From Asaia prunellae JCM 25354 (GTDB lineage Bacteria; Pseudomonadota; Alphaproteobacteria; Acetobacterales; Acetobacteraceae), in NCBI RefSeq assembly GCF_000613885.1, contig NZ_BAJV01000021.1:1-35509 (forward strand): 35,509 bases of DNA, written 5' to 3'. The notes beneath the pieces were generated by a model. It was not told the DNA's origin and made no database searches. It saw nothing but the letters and a program-made list of their open reading frames with translations. Each line of letters begins with the position of its first letter. Position 1 is the first letter of the stretch. The position numbers and the translations under genes are program-made. Shown here one piece after another: positions 28,083 through 35,509 of the stretch.

Positions 28083-28094
28083 GAACGACTCTCA
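28080..28094. promoter_or_regulatory. Fur-like palindrome
   Basis: TGAGAACGACTCTCA is a perfect 5-5-5 palindrome, resembling the core of Fur sites (TGAGAATCATTCTCA). It overlaps the acyltransferase stop codon and lies about 150 bases upstream of the 71-residue ORF. Iron control is inferred only from the motif. Confidence 0.3.
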
Positions 28095-28242
28095 CTATCA
28101 TATAGGCTGATCCCATTGTCAGCACGCGGAAGCGCTTTCCGCGTCTTTCCGAGGGCATTCGCCCCGGATCGTTTTTTTCATGCGCCTTACCCGCCTGATG
28201 AAGCGATCGGGTCGGAGGGTGCAGTCGTGAGGGTCAGTCTCA

Positions 28243-28458
28243 ATGATCAGATATCTTTCGACCGGTGCCGCCGATCTTGCCCGTCTGCTGGCCCAGAGTC
28301 ATGCGGCTCAACCTTCTCCTGTCTGGGCTGAGGCCCAGCTTTTTTTCGGCTTTGAGCCAGCAGAGCGTAATGAAACTGCCGGTCTCGCATCTTCTGGCGC
28401 CTGGGCCGAGCGCGCAGAGACGGTTGCGGTTGATGCCTGGTCTTCTGCATTGGCATGA
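28243..28458 (+). CDS. Small hypothetical protein, 71 residues
   Basis: Begins MIRYLSTGAADLARLLAQSH and contains an Ala-rich, mostly helical body (LFFGFEPAERNETAGLASSGAWAERAETVAVDAWSSALA). No family is recognised. A GAGGG lies about 9 bases upstream of the ATG, and the codon pattern is GC-rich at third positions as in neighbouring genes. It lies 160 bases after the acyltransferase and converges with the peptidase, ending 11 bases before it. Confidence 0.45.
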   Translation: MIRYLSTGAADLARLLAQSHAAQPSPVWAEAQLFFGFEPAERNETAGLASSGAWAERAETVAVDAWSSALA

Positions 28459-28469
28459 AGACCAGTCAT

Positions 28470-30484
28470 TCAGGGGTGGGTTGACGTTTCTGGTATGAGG
28501 ATCAGCCCGCGTCGATCAGGGATCGGTAATCCCTGATTGGGATCGAGCGCGATGGTTGTGGGGGTGCCATGACCGGGGAAAGACAAGGAAAGCCTGTCAT
28601 GCAGCATCCATGCTTCTGTAGGAATCAGGCGTTCGGTATGGGTGCCATCCTGCCATGTCACGCGTAATAGAACAGGGAGCATCAGCTTGCCCTCGTTACG
28701 TACACCGACAGTCACGGTATTCTCTCCCCCCTGTGAGGCGGGGTTCTGTACAAAACCGTCCAGACGGTATTGCGGCCACCAGTTCTCGAAGTACCAGCCA
28801 CGCCAGAACCAGGTAAGGTCTTCGCCAGCCTCGCTCGACATGAAGCGGAAGAAATCGGATGGCGTCGGGTGTTTGAAGGCCCAGGTGCGGATATAGGCGC
28901 GAAAGGCAGGATCGAACCGCTCTGGCCCCAGTATCTTTTCGCGCAGAAGCGTCAGTCCATAGGCTCCTTTGAAATAGGTCACCTTGTGACGGTATTTCTC
29001 CGGTACGAGTTCGGCTGGCATCATGAGTGTCGGCGCGTCTGGGGCGGTCAGTACGGGCACGATATCCTTTGCCGGGTCGCCCGTTTGCGGGGCGTACTCT
29101 GCATCTTTTTTCGGTGCATATTCACCATGATTGAAGTGCTGCGAGGCATAGGCATCGATGAACGTGTTGAATCCTTCATCCATGAAGGCATGACGGCGCT
29201 CATTGCTGCCGACGATCATCGGAAACCACCCATGACCGAGCTCATGGGTGGTGATCCAGAACAGAAGGTCGTTCTTGTCCTGCCAGCCATCAAAGACGAT
29301 GCCGGGATATTCCATGCCCGCACCATGTCCGCCCAGATTGACGGCGTTGGGCCAAGGATAAGGATACCATTGCGACGAGAAATACTCGATGGCGTGCTTC
29401 ACATAGTCGGTCGAGCGGTCCCAAGCCTGAGGGCCTGCGCCTTCACGCGGATAGACCGACATGGCAAGACGGGGTTGCGGTTTCTGCCCCTTGGCCACCG
29501 GCAGGCAGGCAGGTCGAGTCTGGCAGCGTCCCATACGAAAGCTGATGAGGCGGCAAAGGCGACGTCCCGCGTGTTCTCCATATGGAAGTGCCAGGTCTTT
29601 TCGCCTGAGCGTGCCAGATGGCTCGCCGGGTCGAGTACATCTTGCGGGGTACGGATCAGCACCCGCTTGTCGCTTTTCGCCGCCTCGGCCAGGCGCGCAC
29701 GCTCTGTAGCGGTCAGCACGTCCTGCGGGTTGGTCAGCGCCCCGGATCCGACTACGGTGAAGTTCCATGGTACGGTAACAGCGTAATCGATGGTACCGTA
29801 TTCGAGATAGAATTCCTGCCCGAGATAGGGGAGCGTATCCCAGCCACGCAGATCATCGTAGACGCAAAGCCGGGGGTACCATTGGGCGACTTCGAAAATT
29901 TCTCCGTCTTTGACCTTGGTGACTGCCGTGCGTCCGCCCCATTCGCCCGGAATGGTGTGATGCCAGGTGACGTGAATCTTCAACGGATGGCCAGACGCCG
30001 CAAGAGGTTCTGGCAGGCTTACCTGCATGCGGGTATCGGAGATATGGAACGCCACGGGCTTTTCGACGCTGTTTACCTCGACCGTCACGCGCTCAATGGC
30101 ATAGCCTTCCGAGCTGGCCGGGTGCCAGTCGGGAAACGCCACCCAGGAGCGGGAATCCTTGCGATAAAGGTTCTGGTCGAGCTGTAGCCAGAGCACGTCG
30201 AGCGTATCGGGACTGTTATTGGTATAGGTGATCGTCTCGGTGCCGGTCAGCACATGGCTGGCCGTATCAATGTGGGAGGCGATGCGATAATCGGCACGGT
30301 TCTGCCAATAGGCTGGTCCGGGGCGCCCGGAGCCGCTGCGCCAGATATCGGGCGCATCCGGCAGGACCAGCGTGTCGAAGACAGGGCGCATCGAGAGCGG
30401 CATGTTCTGGCTGGGGGCCGGGCGCGCCGCGAATGCTGAGCCCAGACAGGATGCCAGACCGAGGAGGGGAATAAACAGACGCAT
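28470..30484 (-). CDS. M1 family zinc metallopeptidase, secreted, frameshifted
   Basis: About 671 residues after repair. The signal peptide is MRLFIPLLGLASCLGSAFA, cleavage before ARPAPS. The N-terminal beta domain (LTGTETITYTNNSPDTLDVLWLQLDQNLY; IEVAQWYPRLCVYDDL-like) precedes the thermolysin-like core. GHGAGMEYPG replaces the GAMEN substrate loop, and the zinc site is THELGHGWFPMIVGSNERRHAFMDEG (HExxH and the distant Glu). TYFKGAYGLTLLREKI follows. A missing C at about 29512-29513 joins VWDAARLDPACLPV to LAMSVYPREGAGPQAWDRSTDYV. It resembles bacterial cold-active-type M1 peptidases that work outside the cytoplasm. Confidence 0.88.
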
Positions 30485-30713
30485 CGGTAAGCAACCTTGT
30501 TGGGAGGAAAGTTCCTGAATAATCGTTTCATTTTCGTTCTGGTGGCACAAGATGGTTTTTGCAGTAGCCACTCTTTTTCTAAAGAAGCTGCGGGACATAG
30601 GGGCTGCGATCGAGGTCGTAGTTGAGGTATTGCTTGTAAATTATGTAATTGAAGGATCCTGCTATGATTCAGTATCGGGTTGGCTCCCTCAACCAGCTAT
30701 AGACCTTGTAACT

Positions 30714-31190
30714 ATGTCCTAGTTGGATCGAGCCACTTAACGCAGCGCGTTGATTGCTTTGTGCGAACGCCTTGTGCGTGTCGGCTAGGCTCAGGACACA
30801 TAGCCGGAACATGACGGTTGCGGCGAGGCAGATGGCTGAGAAGAACACGGTCGGGCATCTGTCGTAGCGTGTGGCGACGCACCTCCAGTCCTTGAGCCGG
30901 CAGAACATGATCTCGATACGATTGTGGCGCCGGTATTGGCGTTTGTCGTAATTCACGGGCGTCGTGCGGGATCTCCAGCCTGTCCCTGAACCAGTTGGTA
31001 TCATAGCCGCGATCAGCCAGGAGCCATCTTGCGGTGCGCATTCAGGTGGGTCGCGTCCATCATGATCGCCTGGTAATCCAGTCTGCCGGTCGCCAGACCA
31101 TCCATCATCCGGGCAAAGATCCCCATGCCGCCTCAACGTTTCCAGCGATTGTAGAATGTCTTATGCGAGCCACACTCTTGCAAAGCCTGA
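30714..31190 (-). pseudogene. IS5-family (IS1031-type) transposase remnant
   Basis: Pieces of one transposase lie in order on the minus strand. SHKTFYNRWKR, then a TGA where Trp is expected, is followed by GGMGIFARMMDGLATGRLDYQAIMMDATHLNAHR. RWLLADRGYDTNWFRDRL comes next, then RSRTTPVNYDKRQYRRHNRIEIMFCRLKDWRCVATRYDRCPTVFFSAICLAATVMFRL, which holds the catalytic Glu of the DDE set. About 80 residues are missing after DATHLNAHR and about 11 before RSRTTPV. It is thus truly decayed, unlike the simple frameshifts elsewhere. I could not define terminal inverted repeats. Confidence 0.8.
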
Positions 31191-31230
31191 CAACAGATCT
31201 ACCCACCCAAATCAATCAGTCCTGAGCCTA

Positions 31231-31727
31231 GGGCATCAGCGATGCGCTCGCATGCCACCCCTTGCATGTTAAACCGATAACGCACCTTTTGAGGGAAGTA
31301 TTGGTCATGCCGTCTCGTTGTTCTGGAGGCTACATTTAGGGATAGAGGTATAATTCTGAAATTGTTTAAAGGGACCATTATGAAATCACACAAAATATTA
31401 TTATTCGAACAATACATGTACCTATAGTAATAATAAACTCTTCATAAGAAGATACAATAAAAATATAAATATGATATTAATACGAAAAAATTTAATAATA
31501 TTTTTATGTTAGGTTTTATTGTACGATAGCAGATGTTTTCGTAATGGAATTTCTATCTTTCTTTATACAGGAAAGATCGAGTGGTCGAAGAGTGAAACTT
31601 CTAGTGCAGCCTCATAAGTGTTTTACCGTACGAGATGCAAGACGTCGCAAAAAACAGGGTTCTGCTATGAATGCATCTACCATATAGTCTGGAGAGTTTC
31701 ATGTCTCGAAAGCCAAGGATCTAAGCA
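31231..31727. other. A+T-rich intergenic region
   Basis: Almost 500 bases of low-GC sequence with no convincing gene. It contains poly-A/T stretches at about 31380-31510. A heptapeptide ORF (MSRKPRI) at 31701-31724 ends just before the glycosyltransferase start. The promoter of that gene should lie here. Confidence 0.5.
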
Positions 31728-32591
31728 ATGAAGTGGTTTTTTGCCATAACCGAGAAAACGTTAGCGAATGATCCGGATCATGGCTTTATCGACTGTATTC
31801 GAGTCGCTGTAAGATCGGCCAGAGAGAATACCAGCCTGATTCCTCACATGGTATTTGACGGTGCTGAGTGCGATTTCACGCGTGAAATGGCCGCTGAGGG
31901 TGTTAATGTAATATATCACCGTATTCATTTTTTCGATAAGCTTAAACAGGCCCAAGAAGAGCAAAAGCCGGAATGGCCTAATTACATGGATACAGCGGCT
32001 GGTGCCTTTATGAGGTTGGATCTGGCGCTCTTGGAGACAAAAGATCAGTTTGTCCTGTATACTGACTGCGATGTGATGTTCCTCTCCAATCCCGATCTTG
32101 AGTTTTGCAGGCCGGAGATTTTTGCTGCTTGTGGCCAATTCGGTCAGCAGGACTATTACAGCGATATGAATTCAGGAGTTATGATTCTTAATCTTAACAG
32201 GATTCGGAATGATCTTCCTGCAATGGTAGAATTTTTATGCGACAACTTCAATTTCATATCTGGATATGATCAAGAGTTGCTTAGAATATTCTACAACGCA
32301 CACTGGAGTCCCCTTTCAGCAAAATTTAACTGGAAGCCATATTGGGGTGTAAATAGCCGAGCGAAGATTGTCCATTTTCATGGACCTAAAGCGCCAGCCA
32401 GCCGTAATATTCTTAATGATCATCATTATCGCGAGCACGATCCGGTATTTCATACTTGGCGCCATTGGTTTTTTCAGAATGTGCCAGGCTACGAACACTA
32501 TGTGCCAATATGGGAGAACTTTCTCGAAGCAGCGCGTGAGAGCCAGAAAGTCGAGATCGATCCTTTCGTTTTTGATAGCGTGCGAGAATAG
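31728..32591 (+). CDS. Glycosyltransferase, GT8-like
   Basis: 287 residues. The DxD metal/nucleotide-sugar motif is in QFVLYTDCDVMFLSNPDL at about 105-122, after a family-like VYHRIHFFDKL strand. SDMNSGVMILNLNRIR and DQELLRIFY follow, and the C-terminal HFHGPKAP resembles the GT8 HxxGxxKPW metal site. It probably adds a sugar to a surface polysaccharide or lipopolysaccharide core. Its GC content is well below the core genes and it sits between two decayed transposases, so it is likely acquired. An AAGGA lies about 9 bases before the ATG. Confidence 0.78.
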   Translation: MKWFFAITEKTLANDPDHGFIDCIRVAVRSARENTSLIPHMVFDGAECDFTREMAAEGVNVIYHRIHFFDKLKQAQEEQKPEWPNYMDTAAGAFMRLDLALLETKDQFVLYTDCDVMFLSNPDLEFCRPEIFAACGQFGQQDYYSDMNSGVMILNLNRIRNDLPAMVEFLCDNFNFISGYDQELLRIFYNAHWSPLSAKFNWKPYWGVNSRAKIVHFHGPKAPASRNILNDHHYREHDPVFHTWRHWFFQNVPGYEHYVPIWENFLEAARESQKVEIDPFVFDSVRE

Positions 32592-32938
32592 TGTAATAAT
32601 CAAAAAAATATCAAATTTTACTACTATAATGGAAAATCTTTTAATATCTGGGATAATTCGAAAAATTATCAACTTAGATAAGGTTGTCGTAGAGGACACA
32701 ATCTCTGCGACAATGTTTCCTTGGAAACCTGTCCAAATGTCATGGAAGGGCTTTTCTTCGGGTAAGATTGGCTTCCATAATGACTGAATTTATGGCCCGT
32801 AGAAAAAGATGCGGTGATTGTAGTTGCGCATGAGGTGTTGCCAAGCGGGTCATCCAGTGAAGATACGCTCCACTGTTTATCCGCAGGCAGAACCGTCACA
32901 CCTTTCGATCCCTGTCCTGGCGGTGGGGGAACTCAACG
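32592..32938. other. Intergenic region, no supported gene
   Basis: Low-GC sequence after the glycosyltransferase grading into GC-richer sequence at about 32810. Short ORFs exist on both strands (for example a 53-residue one at 32630) but none shows a family pattern. The GC change near 32810 may mark the left edge of the second insertion sequence. Confidence 0.4.
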
Positions 32939-33710
32939 ATGAAATTCAGACGAGCAATCTTACCCAACATTTGGGAGCCGATGATCGAGGCGGTTCGCCT
33001 GAAAGGCAAGACGCCGTCGCGCGATCTGCGACGGACCATGTCGGCAATTTTCTGACGGCATCGGAATGGGACGAAGTAGCGAGCTGTCCCTTCTGAGTTC
33101 GGCCCATGGTGGACCTGCAGCCCAACTCTTCATCCGATGGGCGAACTTTGACGTCTGGCAAGTTTCTTTTTGAACAAGTAAAGGACCCCCCCCGCTGTAG
33201 GCATGGTATTCTTCAACGGCACGAACATTCGGACTCATCACAAGCCGGCGGGAGTCGCCAAAAAAGGGGAATTCCGAGGATATAGAGGTAATCGTGAGGC
33301 ACTTGGTCGCTCGCGTAAAGGCTTTGGCAGCTAAGTCTGCGTCGCCGCTGACGGACGCGGCAAAGCCCTGTCTTTCACCCTGACGCTAGGGCAGGCCTAG
33401 GAGCGCCCTTCAGCCGTGGCGTTCCTAGATGCATTGCCCCACGCTACGTCGTCTGCGATCGGGGTCATGTCTCGAACCGGTCTCTCGAAGCCTTATGGGA
33501 CAGAGGCTCACATCCTGTCATTCCACCCAGACGTAGCGAGCCACAGGTCGCCTGCCCGACAATGAGTTTATCGGCCACCGGTATTTGGTTGAAAACCTGT
33601 GGGCGCGCCTCAAGGAGTGGAGAGCCGTCGCAACACGATACGAAAAAATCGCCACGCCTTGTATGACTGTCATCTGTATCGCCGCAGCCTAGATCAAGAC
33701 CTAATAGGCC
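32939..33710 (+). pseudogene. Second IS5-family transposase, decayed
   Basis: Nearly the whole of a different IS5-type transposase can be followed on the plus strand, in broken frames. It reads DLRRTMSAIF, TGA, RHRNGTK, TAG, RAVPSEFGPW, then AQLFIRWANFDVWQVSF, then MVFFNGTNIRTHHKPAGVAKKGEFRGYRGNREALGRSRKGFGS, VAADGRGKALSFTLTLGQA, and YLVENLWARLKEWRAVATRYEKIATP. The last block is the C-terminal DDE Glu region. Several stops replace Trp codons. A C8 run at 33186-33193 lies at a frame change. The terminal repeats are not clear to me. Confidence 0.78.
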
Positions 33711-33843
33711 CCAAAGATCCTAGCCTTGATCTAAGGTATCCTCATCCAAGATCTCAAGCTATGCCTTAGAACCTATACAGGAAATTATAGTATTCCAAGG
33801 CAAAATAGAATATAAATATACTATTCTTACTTAAGAATAAATA

Positions 33844-35270
33844 TTACATAACTTGGCTAATTAGTCTCATATAGGAAATTATCTTTTCCGATTCAGATGA
33901 GAATTTACTTTCAATACAATTTAAAAATATCAAGGATTCTTTTTTCATTTCGTCGCTTACATAACCGAAATTTGTATAGAGAACATCGAAATCTTGTATG
34001 TTAAATACTTCTTCTATAGATTTTTTTATACTTACATAGTTTGGGTGTGCTGAGTTCTCGGGCCTATGTATACCTTCGAAATGAATTGTATCATTCCAGT
34101 CTCGCACAAAGAGTATTTTTTTTTCTCTGCTCAGATAATGATTTTAGTTGTGCAACTCTTTTCTTGAATAATTCTAAAAGACTACTCTCATCTTTTTTGT
34201 AATCTTCAACGTAAACAATATTATCGGAATTCAATTTTTTTGAAATCTGTGTAGATGCAAAGAGTATCGCGACAGCGAATTGCGTCGTGATAAGAATATG
34301 GGCAGTCTGACTGAAAAAATCCGGCAAACTCAGAGCGTATTGAGCGCTCTAGATTAGCGTTTGGTACGATTATTCCTTGAAGTAGTTCAATTATCTCGCA
34401 ATTTGCGATATTTTTTATAGATTCAAGATATGTTTTGTCTGACCCTAAATATACAACACAATCATATCTCTTTTTTTGATCAATCACGCTGTTTGTCTGG
34501 TGATAACGATCTATTTCTGAGCGAAACTCGAACATTTCATCGTCGCTCGTCCATGGTGATCTGTAGATCTGATCATATTTGATCGATTCGTGAATTCTCT
34601 GATTGAGCATCGCAATGTCGTGGTTTCCATGGCTTGTGGAGGGGGTTACGTCTAATCCGCCTTTGAGGAAATACAATTGCCCGCGCTCTGGTGTGTGCTT
34701 TTGCAGGAGACCTCCATACCCCGCTCTTAGAAACCTGTGAGTATGCTCAACATGCTCCTCCCCGTATTTAACAAAGCGTGTATCTAGGTATCCGACATAG
34801 TCTAATGCGTTCGCATGATAGCCTACGCAGAAAGCTTGATGCATTGGTGCGATGAAAGGGTTGGCAGCGGTTCCCTCTCCGGAAGAGACATCATTGTCCA
34901 GTTCCAGAGTGACATCAGGCATATAATTGATATGACCATACATATTGATGGCGGATATCCACTCCTGCTCCCAGCCGAATGCATTTGGGAAACAATCATC
35001 TTCAAAAATGATAATTTGTTGACACTTACGCTCGTTTTTAAGGTGCCATATAGCCCGATTTCGGTTCCACGATATACCTTTATTTTTGCCAGATATATAA
35101 TTTACCTCACTATTCGCCAAGTATTCTAATGTTTCGTCTGTCGAACCATCGTCTGCTACAATGAAATCAAACGGACATGAAGTATTTTTGAAAATCTCGT
35201 TTATTGTTTTCGTAAGAGATTCCACTCTATTGTAAGTTATGATTCCTATTCCCAGTTTTGTTTCTGACAT
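33844..35270 (-). CDS. Glycosyltransferase family 2 protein with unknown C-terminal domain, two frameshifts
   Basis: About 474 residues after repair. The GT2 domain covers residues 1-240: IGIITYNRVESLTKTINEIF, FIVADDGSTDETLEYL, then the metal-binding IIFEDDCFPNAFGWEQEWI, and AFCVGYHANALDYVGYLDTRF with a catalytic-type EEHVEHTHRFLRAGYG. The C-terminal 230 residues start RYDCVVYLGSDKTYLESIKNI and end LFVRDWNDTIHFEGIHRP...ISQVM; I do not recognise this domain. An extra base in the A6 run at 34314-34319 and another in the T9 run at 34116-34124 (9 where 8 keeps frame) break it. Very low GC. It lies downstream of a transposase remnant, so it is probably acquired. Confidence 0.75.
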
Positions 35271-35509
35271 TTTCAGGCCCCATTTGTATCTTTGTAAGAG
35301 ATCTAAGAGTTATCGTTGTCTATTAACATGTCAGGGTATAAATGGTAAGCCGGTCGTGCTTATCTTCAATTATATGAAACATCAGTGCGTCGGCTAGTAA
35401 CAGTTTGCACGAGGATAAACCAAGATTTATAGGACTGCCGAGAAAGATAGATGTTTTAGAATCAATAGAATCAAGATATTATATATAATCGTAAACTATA
35501 TAAAAATAA
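35271..35509. other. A+T-rich right edge, no gene seen
   Basis: About 240 bases of low-GC sequence upstream of the glycosyltransferase, with no coding ORF visible. It would hold that gene's promoter and perhaps continues an accessory island beyond the window. Confidence 0.4.

Noticed and set aside
31544-31687. 47-residue ORF upstream of the GT8-like gene (starts MEFLSFFIQ)
   Set aside because: No ribosome site, no family pattern, and low-GC background where such ORFs occur by chance.
32630-32788. 53-residue ORF (starts MENLLISGII) after the GT8-like gene
   Set aside because: No ribosome site or family pattern; chance ORF in A+T-rich sequence is as likely.
33186-33193. C8 run as a phase-variation tract
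   Set aside because: It lies inside a transposase already disrupted by several stop codons, so switching there would have no effect.

Overview
The window looks like a chromosomal segment of an acetic acid bacterium (Acetobacteraceae, Alphaproteobacteria). The evidence is the GC-rich core, the ChvG/ChvI two-component pair, an ETF/ETF-QO cluster, a grpE-dnaK-dnaJ-dapB-metK run, a GMC oxidoreductase/aldehyde dehydrogenase pair resembling the sorbose/sorbosone dehydrogenases of Gluconobacter, and a transposase remnant resembling the IS1031 type. I cannot fix the genus from sequence alone.

Layout. 0.1-2.0 kb: a FAD monooxygenase diverges from a TetR regulator, with two matching operator-like palindromes between them. 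2.1-9.5 kb (minus strand): dnaJ, dapB, metK, trmB, ETF-QO, etfB, etfA. 9.6-12.2 kb (minus): grpE and dnaK. 12.5-15.0 kb (plus): chvI-chvG. 15.0-16.6 kb: a small UrcA-like secreted protein behind a sigma-54 promoter match, then an LpxO-type aspartyl/asparaginyl hydroxylase. 16.8-20.0 kb (minus): GMC oxidoreductase and aldehyde dehydrogenase. 20.3-22.9 kb (minus): otsB-otsA-dsbB, overlapping end to end. 23.0-24.7 kb (minus): a compact set of a 45-aa ORF, mlaD, a 68-aa protein and a DUF2155 protein, each joined by an ATGA overlap. 24.8-28.5 kb (plus): a TSCPD/RNR-like protein, RidA, a GNAT/DUF482-type acyltransferase and a 71-aa protein. 28.5-30.5 kb (minus): an M1 metallopeptidase. 30.7-35.5 kb: an AT-rich accessory region with two decayed IS5-family transposases and two glycosyltransferase genes.

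Functionally, the core half combines chaperones, lysine and SAM synthesis, tRNA modification, electron transfer to ubiquinone and envelope-stress sensing. The middle combines osmoprotection (trehalose), disulfide formation, lipid A modification and lipid transport, with sugar/alcohol oxidation typical of this family. The right end is probably a surface-polysaccharide locus acquired by transfer.

A caution on quality. At least 16 single- or double-base frameshifts interrupt eleven otherwise normal genes from trmB to the last glycosyltransferase. Nearly all lie in short homopolymers, and one repair at each site restores a full-length protein. This looks like homopolymer error in the sequence rather than mass pseudogenisation. 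I therefore list those genes as CDS with the frameshift noted. The two transposases are decayed in a different way (internal deletions, stops at Trp codons) and are truly broken. I found no RNA genes and no CRISPR array.
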